From Onishia taeanensis (GTDB lineage: Bacteria; Pseudomonadota; Gammaproteobacteria; Pseudomonadales; Halomonadaceae), in assembly GCF_900100755.1 (NCBI RefSeq), contig NZ_FNCI01000004.1, positions 188,089 through 252,088 of the forward strand: a stretch of DNA of 64,000 bases, written 5' to 3'. The notes beneath the pieces are model-generated. The model was not told where the DNA came from. It ran no database searches and saw nothing but the letters and a program-made list of their open reading frames with translations. Position numbers and translations under genes: made by a program. Below, piece by piece: positions 1 to 8,377 of this stretch (position 1 is the stretch's first letter; each line of letters starts with the position of its first letter).

Positions 1-408
1 GCTGCCGAGACCACTCAAGTAATCGGACGACAGGGTAACCCCGAATTCCGGAGCAGGTTTGATCTGCTCGGGCGTCAACGTCATCACGTCGGAGACACCG
101 TCCACCACGATACCCACGATGCGCTCGCCCACATTGACAACGATCACCACCGTCTGTCCGCCGTACTCGACATTTTCCAGGTGGAACTTGATACGCAGAT
201 CGACGATCGGGACGATCACGCCACGCAGGTTGGTCACCCCTTTGATGAAGTCCGGCGCATTGGCAATGCGCGTGACATTCTCGTAGCCGCGAATCTCCTG
301 CACCTTGAGAATATCGATGGCATATTCTTCATCACCCAGCGAAAACACCAGGAACTCACGGCTATGCGCCTCTGTAGCAGCGGCACTGGCGGCATTTAGG
401 TCTGTCAT
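1..408 (-). CDS. cheW: Chemotaxis coupling protein CheW (partial, cut by window edge)
   Basis: CheW is the cytoplasmic adaptor that couples chemoreceptors to the kinase CheA. The visible 136 residues match the CheW fold: an N-terminal [16 protein letters not shown] stretch, then [14 protein letters not shown] and the [12 protein letters not shown] segment typical of the family. The C-terminal end (about 30 residues by family length) lies beyond position 1. The ATG at 406-408 overlaps the cheA stop by one base (TAATG), with GGAGG upstream inside the cheA end, so the two are translationally coupled. It is the last visible gene of a motA-motB-cheA-cheW transcript. Confidence 0.95.
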   Translation of the reverse strand, partial: MTDLNAASAAATEAHSREFLVFSLGDEEYAIDILKVQEIRGYENVTRIANAPDFIKGVTNLRGVIVPIVDLRIKFHLENVEYGGQTVVIVVNVGERIVGIVVDGVSDVMTLTPEQIKPAPEFGVTLSSDYLSGLGS

Positions 409-2564
409 TATACTTCTACCTCCTTGGCAAGCGGGGTCTGGCGACTGGCGCTCTGCGCCTCTCTCTTGGTACGACTCAGGCGGTGTAGGTCCGTGACATC
501 CAGGATCAGAGCCACGCTGCCATCGCCGAGAATGGTGGCAGCGGACACGCCGGACACCTTGCGATAGTTGGTTTCCAAGTTCTTGACCACCACTTGCTGC
601 TGGCCGATCAAGTCGTCAACCAATAGGGCATAACGGCGACCTTCACCCTGCACGATCACAGCGATGCAATTGGTAGGCTCGGTCTCGGCGTCGGCGACAT
701 CCAGGGCCTGATGAACGGCGACGACCGGCAGGTACTCATCCCGTACCTTCATCACCACATCATCACCGGCCATGGCATAGATGTCTTCTTTGCGCGGCTG
801 TAGTGATTCCAACACCGTGCTGAGCGGGAGAATGAACATCTCGTTGCCGACCTTGATCGACATGCCATCTAGAATCGCCAAGGTAAGCGGCAGCACGATA
901 CGAGTGGTGGTGCCCTGCCCCTGACGAGATTGAATCTCGACATGACCGCCCATGGCCTGGATGTTGCGCTTGACGACATCCATGCCGACACCGCGTCCAG
1001 AGACATCACTTACCTGATCAGCGGTAGAGAAACCCGGCGCAAAGATCAGCTGCCAAACGTCGTCATCACTCATGTTCTCAGCGGTCGGGACGCCGTTGGA
1101 TGCCGCCTTCGCCAGCAACTTCTCGCGGTTCAAGCCGCCGCCATCGTCCTTCACCTCAATCAGGATATTACCGCCCTGATGTTGTGCAGAGAGGGTCAGC
1201 CGTCCGGTACGAGACTTGCCCGCCGCTTCGCGCTTATCCGGAGACTCGATGCCGTGATCGAGGCTATTGCGCACCAGGTGCGTAAGCGGGTCGATGATGC
1301 GCTCGGTAAGGCTCTTGTCGAGCTCAGTGGATTCCCCCTCAGTGACCAACTCCACGTTCTTGTCGAGCTTGGCGGCGAGATCACGCACTAGGCGCGGGAA
1401 ACGGCTGAAGACATAGTCCATCGGCACCATGCGGACCGACATGACGGCCTCTTGCAGGTCGCGAGCATTGCGCTGCAAAAGGCTCATGCCATTGACCAAT
1501 GCACCGCCCTGAGTCGCATCCATCTCACTGACGGTCTGATCTAGCATTGACTGGGTAATGATCAACTCACCGACCAGGTTGATGATCTGATCGACCTTGT
1601 TGACCGGCACGCGGATTGAGGACTCAGCCCCGGCGGCGGCCTTGGGCTTGGCCTTGGCTTTATCTTGCCCCTTGGCGGCCGGCTTGCCGGGTTCGGCTTT
1701 GGCGGGCTGCTCTGGTGTCTTGCTCGGTGACGCCGCTTTCGCCTCACTGTGCTGGCCGCTTTGCGCAGACTCGCCAGAATCAGACTTGGCCGCAGCGTCT
1801 GAAACATCCGCCGCCGGGGCGCCGGCCGCTGGACCGCCAGCCGCAACTATCTCCAGTTGCTCAGGCTCGACGATGAAGCACATCACCATTTCGATATCAT
1901 CGATGCTCGTCGAGGTTTCCAGCACCACCTCGTAGCGACTGCTGTCTCCGCGGCGCTCGATGATTTCACCGAAATTGGCCAGCTCTTCTACCAGTAAATC
2001 GCGATCCTTATCGGCGATACCAAGCAGTGCAATAGTCAGCCGCCCCTCGGCACCACCGTCACCATCGCTTACGCCAGACGACGCTTCTTTGGACTTCTCC
2101 TCAGGCTGAGAAGCCTGTTCAGGCTCAGCCTTGGCTGCTGGCGCAGCGCCCGGCGCATCATCACCGACCTTCTTGCCCATCTCATCAAGAGCGAGCTGTT
2201 TCAAGGTCTGACAGATGCGCTCGAAGGCTTCGGGATCAGGTTCCTCGCCCTGCCGATAGGCATCAAGTTGATCGTGCAGCATATCCTTGGCTTCCAAAAA
2301 GGTGTCGACGATATCTCTGCGTAGCACTAGCTCGCCATGACGCGTGTGATCGAGCAGGTTCTCGAGCAGGTGAGTGGTGTGCTGCAAGACATCGAAACCG
2401 AAAGTGCCCGCGCCGCCCTTGATTGAATGCGCCGCTCGAAAGATTGCATTTAGCTGCTCGGCATCAGGCTCATCGACATCCAGCTCAAGCAGATGCCTCT
2501 CCATATCACCGAGCAACTCTTCGGCTTCTTCGAAGAATGTTTCGTAAAATTCACTGATATCCAT
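408..2564 (-). CDS. cheA: Chemotaxis histidine kinase CheA
   Basis: Cytoplasmic histidine kinase that phosphorylates CheY and CheB in response to receptor state. From the chosen start (718 aa) the order is: HPt/P1 with the phospho-accepting His46 in AAHSIKGG; a P2-like domain near 175-240; a long Ala/Lys/Pro linker; a P3 dimerisation helix pair; a P4 ATPase with the N box (RNSLDHG near 430) and G boxes (DDGGG, GRGVGMD); and a C-terminal CheW-like P5 domain. An in-frame start seven codons upstream exists, but GGGGA sits seven bases before the ATG of MDISEFY, the family's usual N-terminus, so that start is preferred. It follows motB by about 40 bases and overlaps cheW. Confidence 0.97.
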   Translation of the reverse strand: MDISEFYETFFEEAEELLGDMERHLLELDVDEPDAEQLNAIFRAAHSIKGGAGTFGFDVLQHTTHLLENLLDHTRHGELVLRRDIVDTFLEAKDMLHDQLDAYRQGEEPDPEAFERICQTLKQLALDEMGKKVGDDAPGAAPAAKAEPEQASQPEEKSKEASSGVSDGDGGAEGRLTIALLGIADKDRDLLVEELANFGEIIERRGDSSRYEVVLETSTSIDDIEMVMCFIVEPEQLEIVAAGGPAAGAPAADVSDAAAKSDSGESAQSGQHSEAKAASPSKTPEQPAKAEPGKPAAKGQDKAKAKPKAAAGAESSIRVPVNKVDQIINLVGELIITQSMLDQTVSEMDATQGGALVNGMSLLQRNARDLQEAVMSVRMVPMDYVFSRFPRLVRDLAAKLDKNVELVTEGESTELDKSLTERIIDPLTHLVRNSLDHGIESPDKREAAGKSRTGRLTLSAQHQGGNILIEVKDDGGGLNREKLLAKAASNGVPTAENMSDDDVWQLIFAPGFSTADQVSDVSGRGVGMDVVKRNIQAMGGHVEIQSRQGQGTTTRIVLPLTLAILDGMSIKVGNEMFILPLSTVLESLQPRKEDIYAMAGDDVVMKVRDEYLPVVAVHQALDVADAETEPTNCIAVIVQGEGRRYALLVDDLIGQQQVVVKNLETNYRKVSGVSAATILGDGSVALILDVTDLHRLSRTKREAQSASRQTPLAKEVEV

Positions 2565-2603
2565 GTTCGTCCCCGAACTGATCATATAACCGGCCGACAG
2601 GGG

Positions 2604-3533
2604 TCATTGAGCACCCAGTGTCTCGCGCAGGCCCTCTAGGAATTCTTGAGTCGGCAATTCATTGCCCTGCCTGTTGATGGCGGGCGGCAATCCGATATCC
2701 CCCCCCTGAGCCCCATTTCGGATGTGATCGGCCACTTGCTGGTACAACACCACTAGCGAAATTCGACGGTTAATGGCATCACCAGGCTCGCTATCCGGCA
2801 TCGGCACCTGATCTCCCATACCCGCCACTCTAAGCAGCCGGTCGGGCTCAAGCCCTCCAGCGACCAACTCCCTGCGCGACGCATTGGCCCGGTCGCTGGA
2901 GAGTTCCCAATTGCTGTATCCCTTCAGTCCACCCAGGTACGGCACACTGTCGGTATGTCCGCTGATACTGATCGGGTTTGGCACCTCATTGAGAAGTGGC
3001 GCCAATGTTCTAAGCAAGCGGCGCATATAGGGAGCCACCTGATCACTACCGAGTTCGAACATGGGTCGCTTATCCGTATCGACCAACTGTATGCGCAAAC
3101 CTTCGCGTGTCGTATCAAAGCGCAGCTGGTTGCGCAATTCACGCAACACTGGGTCGGCTTGGATCGCGCTCTCTATGCGACGACGCAAATCCTGGAAGCG
3201 CCGCCGCATCTCGGTTGGCCGGTTTTCTATGCGCCGATCAATGCGCTGCCTTTCACCTTCGGTTGTGGTCGGGTCAGGGCCACCACCGGGGATCACATTG
3301 CTCGTATTAGCCTGTTTCTCACCGCCAGCAATGGCCGTTAGTAATGGCGTACTAAAATACTCGGCCACGCCCTCTCGCTGCTCCTGAGTCGCCGAGGAGA
3401 GAATCCACAGGACCAGAAAAAGCGCCATTAGAGCGGTCATGAAATCGGCCAGGGCGATTTTCCAGCTGCCACCATGGTGGCCATGTACGACCTTCTTGCG
3501 GCGGATGATAATAGGGGGGCCCTGCGAACTCAT
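2604..3533 (-). CDS. motB: Flagellar stator protein MotB (proton-type)
   Basis: Inner-membrane stator subunit that anchors MotA to peptidoglycan and carries the ion-binding aspartate. The 309 residues begin with a basic cytoplasmic tail, then one membrane segment with Asp30 in LADFMTALMALFLVLW, the pattern of proton-driven MotB. The C-terminal third is an OmpA-like peptidoglycan-binding domain (SISGHTDSVPY, NWELSSDRAN, NRRISLVVL). Its length is close to E. coli MotB (308). The start overlaps the motA stop by four bases, as expected for a coupled pair. A second, divergent stator pair lies at 18.6-20.5 kb. Confidence 0.97.
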   Translation of the reverse strand: MSSQGPPIIIRRKKVVHGHHGGSWKIALADFMTALMALFLVLWILSSATQEQREGVAEYFSTPLLTAIAGGEKQANTSNVIPGGGPDPTTTEGERQRIDRRIENRPTEMRRRFQDLRRRIESAIQADPVLRELRNQLRFDTTREGLRIQLVDTDKRPMFELGSDQVAPYMRRLLRTLAPLLNEVPNPISISGHTDSVPYLGGLKGYSNWELSSDRANASRRELVAGGLEPDRLLRVAGMGDQVPMPDSEPGDAINRRISLVVLYQQVADHIRNGAQGGDIGLPPAINRQGNELPTQEFLEGLRETLGAQ

Positions 3534-4408
3534 GCGCCTCCCGTTCCAGCAGAGGCCTTGGCTGATCGCACATGCTCTTCAAGCTCGGCAAAACCAGGGC
3601 GCTCATCGCTATGCAGCGCTTTACGACCGAACTCAACCGCTAGCTGCGGCGCAAAGCCATTGAGGCTAGCCAACAGCGTCACGCGAATGCACTGCAGCAT
3701 CTTGACGCCTTCCTGAACTTGTCGGTCAATGCGGCTCGCAAGGGGGTTGAAAAAACCATACCCGAGCAAGATACCGAGAAAGGTCCCGACCAAGGCATGA
3801 GCAATCATCACGCCCATCTGCTCGGCGCCGGCATCCGCGGAACTCAGTGCTTTCACCACCCCCATGACCGCCGCAACGATACCGAATGCGGGAAGACCAT
3901 CACCGACCTTTGCCAAGGCATCAGCGGGTATATGCGCCTCGTGTTCGAAGGCCTCGATCTCATGGAGCATCAGTTCATCCAGCTGATGCGGATCCATGCC
4001 ACCACTCACCATCAGACGCAAATAGTCAGTGATGAAATTCATGATCATCGGGTCATTCATGACCTTTGGGTGCTCCGTGAACAGCGGGCTATCCTCAGGC
4101 GAGTCGATATCTCGCTCGATGCCCAGCATCCCTTCACGACGGACCTTGCTCAGCAGTTTGTACAACACTGCCATCACTTCCATGTAGGTCTGTTTGTCAT
4201 ACTTGGCAGTGCGCTTGAGCTTGGAAAAGCTCTTGATCGTCGCCTTCATTGCCTTGCCGTTGTTGGCAGCGATGAAGGCGCCAAAGGCACCACCGAAAAT
4301 CATCAGAAATTCGGTCGGCTGATAAAGAGGGCCGAGCTCGCCCCCCGCGAGGGCAAAACCACCGAAAACCGACAGCGTTACGATAATGAACCCGAGAGGT
4401 ATAAACAC
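3530..4408 (-). CDS. motA: Flagellar stator protein MotA
   Basis: Inner-membrane stator subunit; with MotB it forms the ion channel that drives rotation. The 292 residues match the E. coli type (295), with two N-terminal membrane helices, a cytoplasmic loop carrying the RREGMLGIERD segment (the region of Arg90/Glu98 that contacts FliG), and two C-terminal helices with DGLPAFGIVAAVMGVV and a conserved Pro in the last helix. It is the first gene of motA-motB-cheA-cheW, and a sigma-28-like promoter lies about 45 bases upstream. This order just downstream of flhDC is the enterobacterial arrangement. Confidence 0.97.
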   Translation of the reverse strand: MFIPLGFIIVTLSVFGGFALAGGELGPLYQPTEFLMIFGGAFGAFIAANNGKAMKATIKSFSKLKRTAKYDKQTYMEVMAVLYKLLSKVRREGMLGIERDIDSPEDSPLFTEHPKVMNDPMIMNFITDYLRLMVSGGMDPHQLDELMLHEIEAFEHEAHIPADALAKVGDGLPAFGIVAAVMGVVKALSSADAGAEQMGVMIAHALVGTFLGILLGYGFFNPLASRIDRQVQEGVKMLQCIRVTLLASLNGFAPQLAVEFGRKALHSDERPGFAELEEHVRSAKASAGTGGA

Positions 4409-4448
4409 AAGCTACGTCCTTCACTGCGGCGATTAGCGTCTTACATAC

Positions 4449-4475
4449 CTATCGGCAGTGTGTCGAAGGCCTTGA
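4449..4475 (-). promoter_or_regulatory. Sigma-28 (FliA) promoter of motA-motB-cheA-cheW
   Basis: On the minus strand the sequence reads TCAAGGCC, 11 bases, GCCGATAG, against the FliA consensus TAAAGTTT-N11-GCCGATAA. The -10 half matches 7 of 8 bases and the spacing is exact; the -35 half is weaker. Its position just upstream of motA, downstream of the flhC terminator, makes this operon a likely class III (late) transcript. Confidence 0.7.
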
Positions 4476-4512
4476 GGCCCAGAAGGGAAAAAACGTCAGT
4501 TAGCGCCTCCCA

Positions 4513-4545
4513 ACAAAAAAAGCCCTGGCAATCAAGCCAGGGCCT
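4513..4545 (-). terminator. Rho-independent terminator after flhDC
   Basis: Read on the minus strand, GCCCTGGC and its complement GCCAGGGC form a stem around a six-base loop, followed by a run of seven T residues. It lies about 30 bases past the flhC stop and separates flhDC from the motA promoter. Confidence 0.85.
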
Positions 4546-4573
4546 CAGCAGGGAAGCTACTTCTCGGTTTTGC

Positions 4574-5170
4574 TCACGACATAGATGATGCGGATACGCG
4601 ACGCGCCGGCGCGGCTACGCTTGCAGTGCGAGTATCGTCGTTTCCTTTGGCCATGCGCTTGCGAGTCTTACCAGCCCTGGAGGGAGGCTGACAGATTCCG
4701 CACACGAATTCCTGAGTGGGCGTATGGGCATGAGCGACGAACTGAGCGCTGCACGACGTGCAGGTTGCCAGTTCCAGGAGCTCACTCTCAAAGAAGCGCA
4801 CCAGCGTCCAGGCTCGCGTAAGCCCCAGAACCGGCTCAGCATCATCCAGACTGACTTGTTCAAGGTACAGCCTAAAAGCTTTAACAAAGGCTTCCATGCG
4901 ATCGCATTCACAGTCTTCCAATAGACGGTGATAGTAATTATAGAAGAGAGAGGAATGAATATTAGGTAGCCAAGTAATAAACCAATCGGTGGAAAATGGC
5001 AGCATCCCCTTGGGTGGAGACATGCCACGCACCTCTTTATAGAGCCTGATTAGCCGGCCACGGCTGAGGTCAGTCTCGGTTTCCAACACCTGCAGGCGAG
5101 CACCGAGCTCAATCAGCTCAACGGCCATCTGAATCTGCTGCATCTCCATCACCAGACTCTTTTCGCTCAT
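4574..5170 (-). CDS. flhC: Flagellar master regulator subunit FlhC
   Basis: FlhC combines with FlhD into the FlhD4C2 activator, which turns on class II flagellar promoters with sigma-70 RNA polymerase. The 198 residues keep the four zinc-binding cysteines at 137, 140, 157 and 160 (CTSC and CGIC), the same positions as in E. coli FlhC, and the family segments [11 protein letters not shown] and [10 protein letters not shown]. The start overlaps the flhD stop by four bases. The C-terminal 35 residues after the zinc site are basic and Ser/Ala-rich. Having flhDC suggests enteric-type control of motility rather than FleQ control. Confidence 0.97.
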   Translation of the reverse strand: MSEKSLVMEMQQIQMAVELIELGARLQVLETETDLSRGRLIRLYKEVRGMSPPKGMLPFSTDWFITWLPNIHSSLFYNYYHRLLEDCECDRMEAFVKAFRLYLEQVSLDDAEPVLGLTRAWTLVRFFESELLELATCTSCSAQFVAHAHTPTQEFVCGICQPPSRAGKTRKRMAKGNDDTRTASVAAPARRVSASSMS

Positions 5171-5505
5171 GCCGAACCTCCAGCCGATTGGCTTAGCGAA
5201 GTAGAGGGAGTCTGTGTCAGGATCATCGACGCATGGGTGTGAATAAGACCCTGCTCGCGCCTCTGCTTGAGTAAGGCCTGCAACTGAGTCTCGTCACTTA
5301 GACTGAGTTGGCAAAGCAACTGATTGGTGCGGGAGAGCTGCCCCAGCTGTCTGGCCGAGAGCGAGGCAAGAATATCTGCCATCTCTCCATCGACCTTGAG
5401 CCGGAACATGGCCATCGCCCGGTCTTCGGCCAACAGGCGCTGAGCCAACAGCAAATAGGATAGGTTCAAGTCTTGGATTTCATCCAAGAGTTGCTCATTT
5501 ATCAT
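5167..5505 (-). CDS. flhD: Flagellar master regulator subunit FlhD
   Basis: DNA-binding partner of FlhC in the class I activator. At 112 residues it is close to E. coli FlhD (116), and the N-terminal [24 protein letters not shown] and DRAMAMFRL segments are typical. flhD and flhC overlap by four bases and form one operon ending at the terminator near 4530. Upstream lies an AT-rich 389-base region that would carry the class I promoter and its regulatory sites. Confidence 0.97.
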   Translation of the reverse strand: MINEQLLDEIQDLNLSYLLLAQRLLAEDRAMAMFRLKVDGEMADILASLSARQLGQLSRTNQLLCQLSLSDETQLQALLKQRREQGLIHTHASMILTQTPSTSLSQSAGGSA

Positions 5506-5894
5506 TCTCGACCCCTGCGAAGGCGTACAATTATTAAACGATCATGACATTTACTGACTAGACGCATCAGTTTTTTTTATGGTCTGCCTGATCTTTCTTT
5601 CCGCCATTGTTAGTTTTTTAGGACTACATTTTCAACCGTACGCAAGCGAACCTTCGTGAAGAGAGTTACAAATTGACAACCGAAGAAAAACAAGGAAGAA
5701 AGGCCGTAGCATGCGGATCAAGCTACATACAAACAGGGCAGAAGAGTTAACCGCCAGCATTAAAAATTTCTTTAAAACACATTTTTTTTCCTTTCGTTAC
5801 AAAATAGATATTAGCTTGCTTACCAATAAGAGCCCTAGACGCAAAATGCATGAGGATCGGAATCATTAGCAACGCCATGTCACCCACCGATAAG
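5506..5894 (-). promoter_or_regulatory. AT-rich control region upstream of flhDC
   Basis: This 389-base stretch has no convincing gene and is clearly richer in A/T than its neighbours, with several T and A runs. On the minus strand a possible sigma-70 promoter reads TTGAAA (5630-5635), 17 bases, TAACAA (5607-5612), about 100 bases before the flhD start. The -10 match is weak. A long leader and AT-rich upstream DNA are known for flhDC in enterics, where many regulators act; which ones bind here cannot be read from the sequence. Confidence 0.4.
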
Positions 5895-6167
5895 TCAATC
5901 GGACTCGGGCACCAAATCACGCACCCATACCAGTAATTCAGCAATCACCTGATAGAGCTCAGGCGGAATCTTTTCATCCAGGTCGAGCTGCATAAGCATG
6001 TTGACCAATGCAGGCGCATCATGGACAAAAATATCGTTTTCCTTCGCGGCCTCGATGATTCGTGACGCCATGTCACCATAGCCCTTGGCCACGACATGCG
6101 GCGCCCCATCACCTTGATACGCAAGGGCCACGGCTTGGCGTCGCTCGTGCTGTGAATTATCACTCAT
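5895..6167 (-). CDS. Free-standing FlhB C-terminal homologue (FlhX/YlqH-like)
   Basis: This 90-residue protein matches only the cytoplasmic tail of the flagellar export switch FlhB/YscU. It has AVALAYQGDG, VVAKGYGDMASRIIEAAKEN and IPPELYQVIAELLVWV, the conserved order of that domain. No membrane segments are present, and the NPTH autocleavage motif that precedes AVAL in FlhB is absent, so it resembles the fragment left after FlhB cleavage. It overlaps the stop of the FliK-like gene by four bases and ends the fliD-fliS-fliT-fliK-like operon. A role in export specificity is inferred from homology and from pairing with a FliK-like protein. Confidence 0.85.
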   Translation of the reverse strand: MSDNSQHERRQAVALAYQGDGAPHVVAKGYGDMASRIIEAAKENDIFVHDAPALVNMLMQLDLDEKIPPELYQVIAELLVWVRDLVPESD

Positions 6168-7495
6168 ACCGAGCCTCTCTCGTCCTGCCGCTCGATCATC
6201 TGCAAACCAACAGCCTCATAGCCACAGGCCTGCAAACGGGTGCGCAAATCAGCCTCACCGCTATGCAGCCTGGCCAGAACCGCCTGGTTTTCAGCCACCA
6301 GGGAAATATCCAGCTGCTTAGGGGCAAAGCGCAACTTCACATCCAGCTTGCCCAATCCATTCACCTGCAGCGACATTTGTGTCTGCCAGGCACCCTGATC
6401 CGCGTCTTCGTCACGTTCGTCGGATGCCGACTGCTCTCCGTCCCGCCGTCCTCCTTGGGGCATCTGTACGACGAGCGCCATGAATACGCCTGACCAGACG
6501 TCGCCTTCCCAGCGCAACACCGGCGACGGCGTGGCAAGCATTTCCAATTGATGGCGTACCACGTTCTGCTGTGCGTCATCCAGCTCCAGGGTACTCGCCG
6601 GGGCATGATGTGAACGGTCCGCTGAAGCGTGTGGCATAGGCATTTCTGCACGCTCAGCTCCACCCACTTGTTGGTATGCCTGAAGCGCCGGACTTCCAGA
6701 AGAGTGAGGGCTTACACCTGAGCTCTGTGGCATCGAAGAGCTATTGGGCACAAGAGAGGCACCGGCTGAGGAACCTGCTGCCTGGTTGACTGGCCCGCTC
6801 GTTGCGGAAAATGCCGACTGCCCCCCGGCCCCCTGAGCCGTGACGTCTGGGCCGCCAACGGGCACGGAGCCAAAAAACATGCTCGTCCAGGCGGAGCCTG
6901 ACATGGTCGCAGGCACCGGTAATGGCACCGACATCGGCGAGGGTGCCGTGGTAACCGGTGTCAGCTGTTGGAAGAGGTTGGCGCTATTAGCTCGATGCAT
7001 TTGAGGCTCAAGCGCCAGCTGCTGCCTAGGCAGCTCACCACGGTACCATTTCGACAAATGCGATTCGTAAAAAAGCCCGCTTGTCTCAATGCTCTGCTGT
7101 AAACGAGAGGCTACTTGAGTCGCTGGGGCAGTACTCGCCTCGGCTGGCAGCAAGGGGCCTTGCACGCGCAGCGTAGAAGCGGGCGCCGGAAAACGTTCGA
7201 GCACGCTGGCGATGGTTTGCGCCGAAGGACTGAGGTGCGTTTGCGTTGAGGGCTGAGCCCCTGGCCGGGATAGATCTGAGGGCGATACCCCCTGACCAAG
7301 CGAGCGGCCAACTAACGGGGATGACACCGTGCCCTGTCGAGGATCTAGCCGAGAGTCGCTACGCAGTGCTTGAACCGCATCGCCTGGACTCGAAGGCTGC
7401 ACGGGAGCATTGAGCTCCCGAGGCACGGGCACATCAACCCGCTTCCCTAATACTTGATGGAGCAGGGTATCGATCAAAGGTGTTATGCCACTCAA
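6164..7495 (-). CDS. Second FliK-like hook-length control family protein
   Basis: The 443 residues are mostly low-complexity Ser/Pro/Ala/Gln sequence, as in FliK. The last 120 contain a Flg_hook-type globular domain (LQVNGLGKLDVKLRFAPKQL, then LHSGEADLRTRLQACGYEAV). FliK normally measures hook length and triggers the FlhB specificity switch. A canonical fliK also exists at 27.3 kb, so this is a paralogue or has a separate task. It overlaps fliT upstream and the FlhB-tail gene downstream by four bases each, which ties it to that small switch-like protein. Confidence 0.8.
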   Translation of the reverse strand: MSGITPLIDTLLHQVLGKRVDVPVPRELNAPVQPSSPGDAVQALRSDSRLDPRQGTVSSPLVGRSLGQGVSPSDLSRPGAQPSTQTHLSPSAQTIASVLERFPAPASTLRVQGPLLPAEASTAPATQVASRLQQSIETSGLFYESHLSKWYRGELPRQQLALEPQMHRANSANLFQQLTPVTTAPSPMSVPLPVPATMSGSAWTSMFFGSVPVGGPDVTAQGAGGQSAFSATSGPVNQAAGSSAGASLVPNSSSMPQSSGVSPHSSGSPALQAYQQVGGAERAEMPMPHASADRSHHAPASTLELDDAQQNVVRHQLEMLATPSPVLRWEGDVWSGVFMALVVQMPQGGRRDGEQSASDERDEDADQGAWQTQMSLQVNGLGKLDVKLRFAPKQLDISLVAENQAVLARLHSGEADLRTRLQACGYEAVGLQMIERQDERGSV

Positions 7496-7899
7496 GCATC
7501 ACCTTTCTTGAATCGCCCAGGGCCACCAAGAACCTGGGGCCCTGCAGCTCCTCGATATGCGCTGTCGACCGAACGCTTTCGCTGGCTGGCATGCAGCAGT
7601 TCACCTAACTCGTCGCGCCGCTTGCTTAGTCGACGCCGAATCTCCAGATCTCCTTCCAGAATACGCTCAAGCAGTAATGCCTTACGCTGGGCAAAGCTCG
7701 CATCCAGCGTGTGCTCTGCCTCGATTCTGGAGAGTCGCTCGACATCGATGACGTATTCAGCCTCCTCTTCAAGCAGGCGGCTCCAGTCTTCTTCGCAGGC
7801 AAAGGCAAGCATCCGGGTTGAGCGTTCTAACAGCGCTTCGTAACCCGAAATGATGTCTTCATTAGTACCCTTGCCTTGTTCGAACCGCGGCTCAGTCAT
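7492..7899 (-). CDS. fliT: Flagellar export chaperone FliT-like
   Basis: A small acidic and helical protein (135 aa) located directly after fliS in a fliD-fliS-fliT order. In enterics FliT is the export chaperone of the cap protein FliD and also binds FlhDC. The sequence shows the family's helical N-terminus (YEALLERSTRMLAFACEEDWSRLLEEEAEYV) and a Lys/Arg-rich middle, but this family is poorly conserved, so the call rests largely on position, size and composition. It starts one base after the fliS stop codon and overlaps the FliK-like gene by four bases. Confidence 0.75.
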   Translation of the reverse strand: MTEPRFEQGKGTNEDIISGYEALLERSTRMLAFACEEDWSRLLEEEAEYVIDVERLSRIEAEHTLDASFAQRKALLLERILEGDLEIRRRLSKRRDELGELLHASQRKRSVDSAYRGAAGPQVLGGPGRFKKGDA

Positions 7900-7900
7900 G

Positions 7901-8320
7901 TCATACCTCGCCAGGCCGTTCGCCGATCTCTCGCCAAGCAGAACCGATATTTTCTAAAAGCCTCGATGCCTCATCCAAACGCTCGGGATCATTGCGTAGA
8001 TTAGCCTCCAGCAGCAGACGGGCAATATAGTCGTATAGCGACCATAACCGATCTGCGACCTCCCCGCCCTTCTCCGCATCGAGAGCAGCCTGCAGGCCGT
8101 TATTGACGATATCGAGAGCCTTGGATATGGCTTTGCCTTTTTCTGAGATGTTGCCATCCAACATATGAATACGCGCAGTACGTATGGAGGTTTGCGCACC
8201 GTCGAAAAGCATGGTGATAAGCTGATGCGGTGAGGCCGACATCACACTGCTTTCAACGCCAACTCGGGCATAGGCCTTAGCTCCCTTGCCGTAGGCAGCG
8301 GCCCCTTTCATGGCATTCAC
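7901..8320 (-). CDS. fliS: Flagellin export chaperone FliS
   Basis: FliS binds the C-terminus of unfolded flagellin in the cytoplasm and prevents early polymerisation before export. The 139 residues show the family pattern: AYARVGVESSVMSASPHQLITMLFDGA, then ISKALDIVNNGLQAALD and LWSLYDYIARLLLEAN. The start is a GTG with GAGG eight bases upstream and gives the usual MNAMKG N-terminus. It lies 57 bases after fliD in the fliDST operon. Confidence 0.96.
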   Translation of the reverse strand: MNAMKGAAAYGKGAKAYARVGVESSVMSASPHQLITMLFDGAQTSIRTARIHMLDGNISEKGKAISKALDIVNNGLQAALDAEKGGEVADRLWSLYDYIARLLLEANLRNDPERLDEASRLLENIGSAWREIGERPGEV

Positions 8321-8377
8321 AATCGTTTCCTCATGTTCGTCATCAGTTTGACTGACCTTGGCGAGACAACTCAGTGA

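Noticed and set aside
5747-5944. Minus-strand open frame of 65 codons in the flhDC upstream region
   Set aside because: It overlaps the FlhB-tail gene, has no ribosome site, and its composition fits AT-rich non-coding DNA.
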